This document shows, piece by piece, positions 1-7,570 of a stretch of 64,000 nucleotides of DNA. Each line of letters begins with the position of its first letter. The first letter of the stretch is position 1. The position numbers and the translations under genes are program-made. Source of the DNA: Streptomyces sp. SirexAA-E. Its GTDB lineage: Bacteria > Actinomycetota > Actinomycetes > Streptomycetales > Streptomycetaceae. The notes under the pieces are model-generated. The model saw nothing but the letters and a program-made list of their open reading frames with translations. It searched no databases and was not told the origin of the DNA. The stretch spans positions 1,302,001-1,366,000 of the forward strand of contig NC_015953.1 in assembly GCF_000177195.2 (NCBI RefSeq), in the 5' to 3' direction.

Positions 1-714
1 ATGGGCTTCTGGTACGTCTCCCCGCGCCGCGGCCCGTACCGGACGACCCGGCAGATCGCCGCGGGTACCTGGGACGAGGTCCGGAACAACTACACGGCGC
101 CGGTTGCCGACGCGATGGACCGGCTGATGAAGGTCACCCCGGACGACATCGCCGGACGGCTGCTCCTGCTGCACGGCCCGCCGGGCACCGGCAAGACCTC
201 CGCGCTGCGCACCCTCGCCCGCTCCTGGCGGGACTGGTGCCAGGTCGACTGCGTGCTGGACCCGGAGCGCCTCTTCAACGACGTCGGCTATCTGATGGAC
301 ATCGCCATCGGTGAGGACGAGGGCTCGGCGAAGGGCCGCTGGCGGCTGCTGCTCCTGGAGGACTGCGACGAGCTGATCCGCGGCGAGGCCAAGCACACGG
401 CGGGGCAGGCGCTGTCCCGGCTGCTGAACCTGACGGACGGTCTGCTGGGCCAGGGCCGCAACGTGCTGGTGGGGGTGACGACCAACGAGGACCTGGAGCG
501 GCTGCACCCCGCGGTCGTCAGGCCGGGCCGCTGCCTGGCCCGGATCGAGGTCGGCCCGCTGACCCGTGCCGAGTCGGTGTCCTGGCTGGGTACCCAGGAA
601 GGGCTCGGCCGGGAGGGCACGACCCTCGCCGAGCTGTTCGCGCTGCGGCGCGGCAGCGGCCCCGCGTCGGTCCCGAAGCAGGACGCGGGGGCGGACGCGG
701 GCCTGTACCTCTGA
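1..714 (+). CDS. AAA family ATPase, probably 5'-truncated by the window edge
   Basis: The visible 237 residues hold a complete AAA ATPase core. There is a Walker A GPPGTGKT at about residues 59-66, a Walker B LLLLEDCDE at about 116-124, and a sensor/arginine region VVRPGRC near 170. A short Gly/Ala-rich tail follows. It resembles the ATPase domain of Streptomyces DUF5925-type proteins, which carry an extra N-terminal domain. The ATG at base 1 may therefore be internal, with the true start upstream of the window. The substrate is unknown. The gene converges on a GntR-family gene, with a strong hairpin between them. Confidence 0.8.
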   Translation: MGFWYVSPRRGPYRTTRQIAAGTWDEVRNNYTAPVADAMDRLMKVTPDDIAGRLLLLHGPPGTGKTSALRTLARSWRDWCQVDCVLDPERLFNDVGYLMDIAIGEDEGSAKGRWRLLLLEDCDELIRGEAKHTAGQALSRLLNLTDGLLGQGRNVLVGVTTNEDLERLHPAVVRPGRCLARIEVGPLTRAESVSWLGTQEGLGREGTTLAELFALRRGSGPASVPKQDAGADAGLYL

Positions 715-735
715 GCCTGCCCCCGATCGGAGCCC

Positions 736-775
736 GCCGGGTGGCCTTCGTCCGCACGGCCGCAGGCCACCCGGC
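736..775. terminator. Hairpin terminator between convergent genes
   Basis: A perfect 12-bp inverted repeat (736-747 with 764-775, 16-nt loop) lies between the stop codons of the AAA ATPase and the GntR regulator. It probably works in both directions. Confidence 0.7.
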
Positions 776-782
776 AGGCCCT

Positions 783-1157
783 TCAGCCCCCGTAGGCCGC
801 CCGGACCGCGTCCTCGGCCCCGGACAGGGCCTCGGCGCGTGACAGGCCGAGGCGCCTGGCCTGTTCGGCGTACTCCTGGGCCGCGGCGGCCGCTTTGCGC
901 CGGGCCGTGCCGCCCGCGGCGGCGACGAAGGTCCCGTTGCGGCCCCGGGTCTCGATGACCCCGTCGGCCTCCAGGGCGCGGTAGGCCTTGGCCACCGTGT
1001 TGGCGGCGAGGCCCAGTTCCTCGGCGAGGCCGCGCACCGTAGGGAGCCGGAAGCCGACGGGCAGGGTGCCGGAGCGGGCCTGTTCGGAGAGCTGGGCGCG
1101 CAGTTGCTCGTAGGGCGCGACGGCGGAGTCCGGGTCAAGGGCGATCGTCAGGGTCAC
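783..1157 (-). CDS. GntR family transcriptional regulator (short YtrA-type)
   Basis: This 124-residue protein has an N-terminal winged-helix GntR DNA-binding domain. The diagnostic stretch (LPTVRGLAEELG, then NTVAKAYRALE and GVIETRGRNGTFV) lies around residues 37-78. A short Ala-rich helical tail follows, with no ligand-binding FadR or HutC domain, so it fits the small YtrA-like class that often controls nearby transporters. The start is the GTG at 1157; the long open frame upstream of it is not coding. It diverges from a GNAT acetyltransferase gene 78 bp away, so autoregulation from the shared intergenic region is plausible. The target is unknown. Confidence 0.85.
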   Translation of the reverse strand: MTLTIALDPDSAVAPYEQLRAQLSEQARSGTLPVGFRLPTVRGLAEELGLAANTVAKAYRALEADGVIETRGRNGTFVAAAGGTARRKAAAAAQEYAEQARRLGLSRAEALSGAEDAVRAAYGG

Positions 1158-1235
1158 GGGCCGATTCTCCCCCCAGGACCCCACGGCCGGAAATTCGGAG
1201 GCGGCCGCCCCGCCCGTCCGCGTAGCGTCCGGCGC

Positions 1236-2183
1236 ATGACGGTGAAAGTTCGCGACCTCCTCCCCGCCGACGCCGAGGACTTCGTACGGGTGCGGCGGGC
1301 GGCGCTCCCTTACATGGTGACGACCGCGGAGCAGGTCGTGCGCGACCTGGCCGACGCGCATCCCGACAGGCGCTACCGCCTGCTGGTCGCGGAGGAGGAC
1401 GGCGAGGTGATCGGCACCGCGCAGGTGGGTGTCGCCCACGAGAGCCCGGTGCCGGGCCAGGGCTTCTGCACCCCGTACACACATCCCGACCACCGGGGCA
1501 GGGGCGCCGGTTCGCTGCTCGTGCGGACGGCCGAGGAGTATCTCGCCGGGGTGGGCGCCACCTCCGTCTACACCTGGGTGCTGGACGAGCCGGCCAATCG
1601 CGCGTTCGCCGCGAAGCGGGGGTACGAGCCGCGCCGCCGGGCGCACTTCCTGCGCCTCGACCTGGCACACGGCACCCTGCCGCCGCTCCCGGATCTTCCC
1701 GCCGGTGTGGAGCTGCGGACCGGGGCGGACTTCGCGGGCGACCCGCGCCCGCTGTTCCGGGCGGACGCGGAGGCGACGGCGGACGAACCGTCCGACGTCC
1801 CCGCGGAGCTGTCCGACTACGAGGACTGGCTGGCCACGACGTGGCACCGGCCCTCCCTGGACCACGGCCTCACCTCGGTCGTGGTGGTGGACGGGGAGGT
1901 GGCGGCGTTCAGCGCCGCCCAGACCGACGGGGAGAGCCGGTACGGGACGGCCATGACCGGAACCCGGCGGGCCTACCGTGGCCGGGGCCTGGCCAAGCTC
2001 GCCAAGACCGACTCGCTGCGCCGCGCGCGGGCCGCCGGCTACACCGACGCCTACACCGGCAACGACGCGGGCAACGCCCCGATGCTGGCGATCAACACCT
2101 GGTTCGGATACACCGTCTGCGCCACGGAGGTACGTCACGTGCGCCCCCTCGTCCGGCCCGGGAACACGCCCACGGTGCTATGA
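1236..2183 (+). CDS. Tandem GNAT N-acetyltransferase
   Basis: This 315-residue protein contains two GNAT folds. The N-terminal domain carries an acetyl-CoA-binding segment (HPDHRGRGAGSLL, around residue 87-99). The C-terminal half repeats the pattern with YRGRGLAKLAK and TGNDAGNAPMLAINTWFGY, which is typical of double-GNAT enzymes. The substrate cannot be inferred. The ATG at 1236 was chosen because the protein begins with the usual GNAT first strand (VKVRDLLPADAEDFV). Its stop codon overlaps the ATG of a decayed downstream reading frame (ATGA at 2180-2183), so a second gene was once translationally coupled to it. Confidence 0.88.
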   Translation: MTVKVRDLLPADAEDFVRVRRAALPYMVTTAEQVVRDLADAHPDRRYRLLVAEEDGEVIGTAQVGVAHESPVPGQGFCTPYTHPDHRGRGAGSLLVRTAEEYLAGVGATSVYTWVLDEPANRAFAAKRGYEPRRRAHFLRLDLAHGTLPPLPDLPAGVELRTGADFAGDPRPLFRADAEATADEPSDVPAELSDYEDWLATTWHRPSLDHGLTSVVVVDGEVAAFSAAQTDGESRYGTAMTGTRRAYRGRGLAKLAKTDSLRRARAAGYTDAYTGNDAGNAPMLAINTWFGYTVCATEVRHVRPLVRPGNTPTVL

Positions 2184-2320
2184 CGCGCTTCGATGAGCTC
2201 GGCGCCCTCGCGACAACGCCGGCGCCTCCCGGTGCGGCCCTTCGCGGAGCCGGCCGAGGACGACTGGAAGCTCGCCCCGGACACCGGCCTCTTCACCACC
2301 CCCGACTTCATGGTCGCCGT
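2180..2320 (+). pseudogene. Frameshifted, truncated remnant of a gene coupled to the GNAT gene
   Basis: An ATG at 2180 overlaps the acetyltransferase stop as ATGA and opens a plausible N-terminus (MTRFDELGALAT). Within about 35-50 bases the coding signal moves to the next frame. There nearly every codon ends in G or C, and the peptide reads VRPFAEPAEDDW, then LAPDTGLFTTPDFMVAV. Coding character ends abruptly at about 2320, where the stop codon of the convergent methyltransferase-Nudix gene begins. The pattern suggests a frameshift plus loss of the 3' end. The original function is not recognised. Confidence 0.5.
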
Positions 2321-3474
2321 CAGTCCGCCTCCGCCTCCGCGAGATCGGGCACCCGCGGCCCGATGTGGGGGAGCTGTGCGGCGGGGACGGCGGACAGCGG
2401 CAGCGGTACGGCGCGTGCGATCCGGCCCGGGTCGTGGGCGACGGTGTCGCCGTCCTGGTGCCAGTGGATCAGGAAGCGCTCCCCGGCGCGGTATCCGTCG
2501 AGGCCGGCCCGGCAGTAGGCGACCATGTCGTCGGGCAGTGCGTCCAGCCGGTACCAGGCGAGCTCGGAGCACTTCTCGGGTTCGGCGTTGCGCGGGGGCC
2601 GCTCCGGGTCGTACTCGGCCTCGAAGAACCAGCCCATCCGCGGGTCACCGCCGGGGCCGCGGTGCTGCATGACCAGGGCCACCCGCAGTTCGTCCGGGTC
2701 CAGCTCGACGCCGATCTCCTCGGCCGCCTCCCGGATCACGGCCTCGCGGACGTCCTCGCCGTCCTCCGCGTGGCCCGAGGGGGCGTGGAGCAGTCCGTCC
2801 GCGTATCCCGTGCCCGCCCGCCGGGCGAGCAGCACCTCGGGGCCGCGCCGCAGGAGGAGGTGGACGTCCACCACCTCCGTGTGCCGGTGCGGCGGTTCGG
2901 CGCGGGCCACCAGGGCGTACCGGTCGTCGTCGACCTCCTTGCCCCAGAGCCGCGCGTCACCGGAGAGCGGCTCGTGGTGGATGCGCTCGGCGAAAGGGGC
3001 GAGCAGCGCGGTGAGGCGGGCCGCCGACAGGCCCGTACCGCCCCACACCCCTTCGATCAGCACCAGCCGGCCGCCCGGCCTCAGCAGGGAGAACCAGTGG
3101 CGCAGGGCGGCTTCGGGGTCGGGCAGCAGCCACACCACGTGCCGGGCCAGGATCACGTCGAAGCGCCGGGGGCCGACCGGCGGTTGGGCCGCGTCGCCCA
3201 CGAGGACCTCGGCGCCGGTCCCGGCGAGCTTGGCCCGTGCCCGTGCGGCCATGCGCGGCGACCGGTCGACGGCGGTGACCCGGTGCCCCTGGCCGGCGGC
3301 CAGGAGCGCCAGGCTGCCGGTGCCGCATCCGAGGTCGAGCACCGCGGACCGGGCCGTCGGCAGCCAGGTCTCCATCCGCCGCGCCCAGGCGTTGCGGACG
3401 GCCGGGTCGAGGAGGCCGTGATCGGGCTCGTGGTCGAAGGAGTCGGCGGCGGCGTCCCAGTCGATCGTGGTCAT
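2320..3474 (-). CDS. Bifunctional SAM-dependent methyltransferase / Nudix hydrolase
   Basis: This 384-residue fusion has an N-terminal class I methyltransferase: motif I DLGCGTG at residues 47-53, the acidic VDRSP after strand 2 near 69, and the LRPGGRLVLIEG region near 131. A Nudix domain follows, with a textbook Nudix box (G234 to V256, including REAAEEIGV). Both catalytic signatures look intact. Nudix domains hydrolyse nucleoside-diphosphate-linked compounds and the methyltransferase acceptor is unknown, so the pair may act in sequence on one metabolite. The ATG at 3474 places the methyltransferase at the very N-terminus. It converges on the GNAT remnant and diverges from the phoD-like gene. 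Confidence 0.88.
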   Translation of the reverse strand: MTTIDWDAAADSFDHEPDHGLLDPAVRNAWARRMETWLPTARSAVLDLGCGTGSLALLAAGQGHRVTAVDRSPRMAARARAKLAGTGAEVLVGDAAQPPVGPRRFDVILARHVVWLLPDPEAALRHWFSLLRPGGRLVLIEGVWGGTGLSAARLTALLAPFAERIHHEPLSGDARLWGKEVDDDRYALVARAEPPHRHTEVVDVHLLLRRGPEVLLARRAGTGYADGLLHAPSGHAEDGEDVREAVIREAAEEIGVELDPDELRVALVMQHRGPGGDPRMGWFFEAEYDPERPPRNAEPEKCSELAWYRLDALPDDMVAYCRAGLDGYRAGERFLIHWHQDGDTVAHDPGRIARAVPLPLSAVPAAQLPHIGPRVPDLAEAEAD

Positions 3475-3556
3475 GCTCCGATCCTCTCAGCCGCCACCGA
3501 CAATCCGTCAGGACCGGGCACGGGCGGGGAGGGGAACGCCGGAGGGCGGGTGCCGT

Positions 3557-3589
3557 GTTCACATGTCGCTCGGCCCCCGGTCACGCGTC
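3557..3589 (+). promoter_or_regulatory. Candidate PHO box (PhoP direct-repeat units)
   Basis: Three consecutive 11-nt units precede a PhoD-type phosphatase gene by about 70 bp. The first (GTTCACATGTC) and third (GGTCACGCGTC) share the G-T/G-TCAC core of Streptomyces PhoP repeat units; the middle unit is degenerate. The match is partial, so this is a candidate only. Confidence 0.4.
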
Positions 3590-3657
3590 GAACGTGGGCA
3601 TGACACCAACACCCGGCAGTGTCTTCGAGGTTGGCGCACATCAACCGAGGAGGACCC

Positions 3658-5232
3658 GTGATCGACCGTTCCGTCTCCCGTCGGCAGATGTTCGGATTCG
3701 GCGGGGCCGCGGCCGCCGCACTGATGCTCGGAACGGGTGCGTGGGAGACGCATTCCGCGTTCGCCGCGCCCGCGTTGAAGGGGGATCCGTTCACCCTGGG
3801 GGTCGCCTCCGGTGATCCGACGGCGGACGGCGTCGTGCTGTGGACGCGGCTGGCTCCCGACCCCTTCGCCGAGGACGGCCTCGGCGGTATGCCGCCTGCT
3901 CCCGTCCGCGTCCACTACGAGGTGGCGCTGGACGAGCGGTTCCGCCGCGTCGTACGCCGGGACAGTGTCGTCGCGACCCCCGAACTGGCGCACTCCGTCC
4001 ACCCCGAGGTGCACGGCCTCGCCCCCGACCGCACGTACTGGTTCCGCTTCAGGGCGGGCTCGGAGATCTCCCCCGTGGGCCGCACCCGCACCACCCCGGC
4101 GCCGTGGGACTCCCCGCGCCGGCTGAGGTTCGCCTTCGCCTCCTGCCAGGCCTGGCAGGACGGCTACTACACGGCCTACCGGCACATGGCCCAGGAGGAC
4201 CTGGACCTGGTGGTGCACCTGGGCGACTACCTGTACGAGTACGGCGTCAAGACGAACAAGCGCGGGGTGAGCACCGACCCGAGGTTCCACACGGAGACCC
4301 TCGACCTGGCCCGCTACCGCCTCCAGTACGGCCTCTACAAGTCCGAGGCGCCGCTGCGCGAGGCACACGCCGCCTTCCCGTGGATCATGACCTTCGACGA
4401 CCACGAGGTGGAGAACAACTGGGCGGACGAGACCTCCGAGAACAACGACGACCCGGCGGCCTTCCTGCTCCGCCGGGCCGACGCGTTCCAGGCCCTGTAC
4501 GAGCACGCGCCGCTGCGCCACACGCAGCTGCCCAAAGGCCCCGACGTGCAGATGTACCGCAGGCTCCCGTACGGGCGGCTCGCCGATTTCACGATGCTCG
4601 ACACCCGCCAGTACCGCGACGACCAGGCCTGCGGCGACGGCTCGTCGGCCGACTGCGCCGAACGGTTCGACCCGGACCGGACCCTGCTCGGCGCCCGGCA
4701 GCGGGACTGGGTCCTCAAGGGCTTCAGCCGCTCCCGGGCGCGCTGGCAGATCCTCGGCAACCAGGCGCCGATGGGCCAGACCGACCAGGACCCGGGCCCG
4801 GGCACGACGGTCTGGACGGACCCGTGGGACGGCTACGTCGCCGAGCGCAACCGCCTGCTGGCCGAGGCGGACACCCGCGGGGTGCGCAACCTGGTCGTCG
4901 TCACGGGCGACCGGCACCAGAACTACGCGTGGGACCTGAAGCGCGACTACTCCGACCCGGAATCGGCGACCGTGGGCTCGGAGTTCGTGGGCACCTCGAT
5001 CACGAGCGGCGGCGACGGCGACGACATGACGGCCGAGGGCGAGAAGTTCCTCGCGGCCAACCCGCACATGAAGTTCTTCAACAACCAGCGCGGCTACGTG
5101 CGGGTCACGGTGGACCGTGACCGCTGGACGAGCGACTTCCGCGTCCTGCCCTTCGTGACGAAGCCGGACGCGCCGATCAGCACGCGCGCGAGCGTGGTCG
5201 TGGAGGACGGGACGCCGGGCGTCCAGGTCTGA
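3658..5232 (+). CDS. phoD: Tat-exported alkaline phosphatase D family protein
   Basis: This 524-residue secreted metallophosphatase begins with a twin-arginine signal (SRRQMFGFGG at residues 7-16) and an Ala-rich hydrophobic stretch. A PhoD N-terminal beta domain follows, then the metal-binding catalytic domain. Visible motifs include HLGDYLYEYG, FDDHEVENNW, GNQAPMGQ and TGDRHQNYAW. Family members release phosphate from phosphodiesters or monoesters outside the cell, using Fe3+/Ca2+. The GTG at 3658 is chosen because GAGGAG lies seven bases upstream; an earlier in-frame GTG at 3619 lacks such a site. A candidate PHO box upstream suggests phosphate control. A hairpin follows the stop codon. 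Confidence 0.9.
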   Translation: MIDRSVSRRQMFGFGGAAAAALMLGTGAWETHSAFAAPALKGDPFTLGVASGDPTADGVVLWTRLAPDPFAEDGLGGMPPAPVRVHYEVALDERFRRVVRRDSVVATPELAHSVHPEVHGLAPDRTYWFRFRAGSEISPVGRTRTTPAPWDSPRRLRFAFASCQAWQDGYYTAYRHMAQEDLDLVVHLGDYLYEYGVKTNKRGVSTDPRFHTETLDLARYRLQYGLYKSEAPLREAHAAFPWIMTFDDHEVENNWADETSENNDDPAAFLLRRADAFQALYEHAPLRHTQLPKGPDVQMYRRLPYGRLADFTMLDTRQYRDDQACGDGSSADCAERFDPDRTLLGARQRDWVLKGFSRSRARWQILGNQAPMGQTDQDPGPGTTVWTDPWDGYVAERNRLLAEADTRGVRNLVVVTGDRHQNYAWDLKRDYSDPESATVGSEFVGTSITSGGDGDDMTAEGEKFLAANPHMKFFNNQRGYVRVTVDRDRWTSDFRVLPFVTKPDAPISTRASVVVEDGTPGVQV

Positions 5233-5245
5233 CACCCGGTCACGT

Positions 5246-5281
5246 CCGGAGGTCTCCGGGCGCCGTCCCGGAGGCCTCCGG
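5246..5281 (+). terminator. Terminator after the PhoD-type gene
   Basis: A 15-bp stem with one G-T pair (5246-5260 with 5267-5281, 6-nt loop) begins 14 bases after the phosphatase stop codon. Confidence 0.7.
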
Positions 5282-5424
5282 CGGGTCTTCCCGATCCCTC
5301 CCCTAACCGACCCTTAAGCCCACCATAACGATCCCCACCTGCGGCTTTCCACGGCCGATCCCCTCCTCGCCGGCGGCTAACGTCCTGGTCACCCAGACGT
5401 GTCCGCCGAAGGAGAACCACCACC

Positions 5425-6456
5425 ATGGCCGTCATCACCACCGCCCGCCGCAGGCTCGCCTCAGGCGTCGTCGCGCTCGGCGTCGTGCCGCTCGCCCTGA
5501 CGGGTCTGTCCGCCGCCCCGGCCGCAGCGCACGGTTCGCTGAGCGACCCGGTGAGCCGGGTCTCGGCCTGTTTCGCGGAGGGTCCGGAGAGTCCGCGGTC
5601 GGCCGCGTGCCAGGCGGCCGTGGCGGCGGGCGGCACCCAGGCGCTGTACGACTGGAACGGCGTGAACATCGCGAACGCGGCCGGCAAGCACCGCGAGCTG
5701 ATCCCGGACGGCAAGCTGTGCAGCGCGGGCAACGACAAGTTCAAGGGGCTCGACCTGCCCCGCGCCGACTGGCCGTCCACCCCGATGGAGGCGGGCGGCC
5801 ACACCTTCCGGTTCCGGGCCACCGCCCCGCACAAGGGCACCTTCGAGCTGTACCTGACCAAGGCCGGTTACGACCCGGCGCAGCCCCTGAAGTGGTCGGA
5901 CCTCCAGGAGAAGCCGTTCGCCACGGCCACCGACCCGTCGCTGGAGGACGGGTCGTACGTCTTCGACGGCACCGTCCCCGAGGCGACGGGGCGTCAGCTT
6001 GTCTACACGGTCTGGCAGCGGTCGGACTCCCCGGAGGCCTTCTACGCCTGCTCCGACGTGGTCTTCGGCGGAGAGGGCTCCGGCAGCGGCTCGGTCGCGG
6101 CCGTCCCGGCCCCGGCCGCGTCGGCCCCGTCCGAGCAGGACATCGACGCGGGCGCCGCCAAGTCGTCCGTCGAGCACGGCGGACACGGTGACGACGACGC
6201 CTCGACCGGTGCGGAGGTCACACGAGCGGCTCCGGCCGCCCCGGCCGCCACCGCCCCGGCGACCACCGCCCCGGCCCTGTCGGCCAACGCCCCGGAGCCG
6301 GACAGCGCCGCCACGGGCGAACGCCTCGCCGAGACCGGCGGCGACGACTCCACCACCTCTCTCGCGATCGGCGGTGCCGCCGCGCTGGCCGTGGGGGCGG
6401 GCGTCCTGTTCGCCTCGGCCCGGCGCCGGGCGGCCGCCGGAACGCACCGGCGCTGA
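5425..6456 (+). CDS. AA10-type lytic polysaccharide monooxygenase with sortase anchor
   Basis: This 343-residue protein has a signal peptide ending AAPAAA before H36, the histidine that would become the mature N-terminus and first ligand of the copper histidine brace. The second brace histidine is probably H136 (TAPH). Family enzymes oxidatively cleave chitin or cellulose. After the catalytic domain comes an Ala/Pro-rich linker, then a LAETG sorting motif (301-305), a hydrophobic segment and an Arg-rich tail, so the enzyme is predicted to be attached to the cell wall rather than released. The start has a good GGAGAA ribosome site. It is followed by a terminator shared with the convergent lipase gene. 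Confidence 0.87.
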   Translation: MAVITTARRRLASGVVALGVVPLALTGLSAAPAAAHGSLSDPVSRVSACFAEGPESPRSAACQAAVAAGGTQALYDWNGVNIANAAGKHRELIPDGKLCSAGNDKFKGLDLPRADWPSTPMEAGGHTFRFRATAPHKGTFELYLTKAGYDPAQPLKWSDLQEKPFATATDPSLEDGSYVFDGTVPEATGRQLVYTVWQRSDSPEAFYACSDVVFGGEGSGSGSVAAVPAPAASAPSEQDIDAGAAKSSVEHGGHGDDDASTGAEVTRAAPAAPAATAPATTAPALSANAPEPDSAATGERLAETGGDDSTTSLAIGGAAALAVGAGVLFASARRRAAAGTHRR

Positions 6457-6466
6457 GCACCGGCCG

Positions 6467-6502
6467 CCGGGCCCCCGCGCACCTGACCGCGTGGGGGCCC
6501 GG
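6467..6502. terminator. Bidirectional terminator between monooxygenase and lipase genes
   Basis: A 14-bp stem including one G-T pair (6467-6480 with 6489-6502, 8-nt loop) separates two convergent genes. Confidence 0.7.
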
Positions 6503-6509
6503 CCCGTCC

Positions 6510-7421
6510 TCAGCCGATCGCCGAGGCGCAGGTGGTCGGGGTGGCGTGCGCCGGGTCGAGGGCGTTGGCCACCTCGTGGAAGGCGACCCGGTCGATGGTC
6601 CCGATCGCGACGTGCTCGGACAAGGAGAGCGGGCACAGGTCCTGGAGCAGGACGTTGCGTACGTTCGGCCCGTCCAGGAACTGTGTGCGGTACGGGGTGA
6701 CGACCTCGTCGTACCGGGTCGCTATGACGGTGTAGCGGACGCCGGGCACGGTGTCACCGCCGGCCGTGAGCCGGGTGATGAAGGGGGAGCCGGCGACCTG
6801 GTCGGCGAGGCCCGGGGTGTTCTCGGTCAGCAGGTCCCCGACGCCGGGGAAGTACGGGAGCAGCGCGGTGAGTCCGAGCAGGGTGGTGCCGTGGTTGTCG
6901 GGCGCGATCCCCACGAGGGCGTTCACCTTGGCGGCTCCGCCGAGGAACTTCAGGTAGTAGTGGGGCATCATGCCGCCCTGCGAGTGGCCGACGAGGTCGG
7001 CCTCGGGGGCTCCGGTGGCGGCGAGCACCCGGTCGACGTAGGCGGCGAGCTGTTCGGCCGACGCGTCGATGGGGCCGAGGCCGCCGATGAGCGGGACCCC
7101 GGGGAGCCGTCCGTAGTCGAGCGAGAAGACGCAGTAGCCCCGGTCGACGAGGTAGGGGGCGAGGACCAGCCAGTTGTCGACCGAGTTGGCGAAGGTCCCG
7201 TGGATCAGGACGACGGGGCGGGGGTGGGCGGCGGAGGGCTTGCAGGAGAAGTCGTTCCAGCCACGGGACGTGGTGGCCTGCGCGGAGGCGGAGGCGGAGG
7301 CGGAGGCGGAGGCGGCCGTCGCGGTCGCCGTGGGGACGACGAGCGTGAGGGCGGCGAGCAGCAGTGCGACGAGGGTTCGGCGAGCGCGTGGGGTGCGCGG
7401 GGCGGGGGACCGGGGCAGCAT
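6510..7421 (-). CDS. Secreted alpha/beta-hydrolase lipase
   Basis: This 303-residue enzyme has a signal peptide (Arg-rich n-region, then a Leu/Ala core to about residue 37) and an Ala-Ser dipeptide run at about 37-47. The lipase fold follows: oxyanion region VVLIHGTFANS near 70-80, nucleophile elbow GHSQGG with Ser147, a probable acid in RYDEVV, and a C-terminal His in SEHV or FHEV. It resembles Streptomyces triacylglycerol lipases and esterases and is presumably extracellular. The ATG at 7421 is preceded by a strong AAGGAGATCAC site; the longer open frame to 7496 is not needed. The Ala-Ser run is coded by tandem GCCTCC-type hexamers and could vary in length between strains. Confidence 0.88.
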   Translation of the reverse strand: MLPRSPAPRTPRARRTLVALLLAALTLVVPTATATAASASASASASAQATTSRGWNDFSCKPSAAHPRPVVLIHGTFANSVDNWLVLAPYLVDRGYCVFSLDYGRLPGVPLIGGLGPIDASAEQLAAYVDRVLAATGAPEADLVGHSQGGMMPHYYLKFLGGAAKVNALVGIAPDNHGTTLLGLTALLPYFPGVGDLLTENTPGLADQVAGSPFITRLTAGGDTVPGVRYTVIATRYDEVVTPYRTQFLDGPNVRNVLLQDLCPLSLSEHVAIGTIDRVAFHEVANALDPAHATPTTCASAIG

Positions 7422-7495
7422 CGGGTGATCTCCTTGCGGCTCAAGGGAGTGGCGATGTCGGTGCGCCCTGCGGTCCGGACCACAAGTGAGATGCA

Positions 7496-7550
7496 TTACG
7501 TGCTCATGCCAAATTACGCGTGAGTAGGGTGGCGCGGGAAGTTACGCGTC
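7496..7550 (-). promoter_or_regulatory. Three TTACGYG repeats upstream of the lipase gene
   Basis: TTACGTG at 7496 and TTACGCGT at 7514 and 7542 occur in the same orientation within 55 bp, between the lipase start and the stop codon of the translesion gene. Their position fits a regulator binding array for the lipase promoter. No regulator is identified. Confidence 0.3.
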
Positions 7551-7570
7551 GGTAAAAAATGGTGCGGAGG

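Noticed and set aside
783..2138. 451-codon minus-strand frame extending the GntR regulator upstream
   Set aside because: The extension is antisense to the GNAT gene; GntR homology starts at the GTG at 1157.
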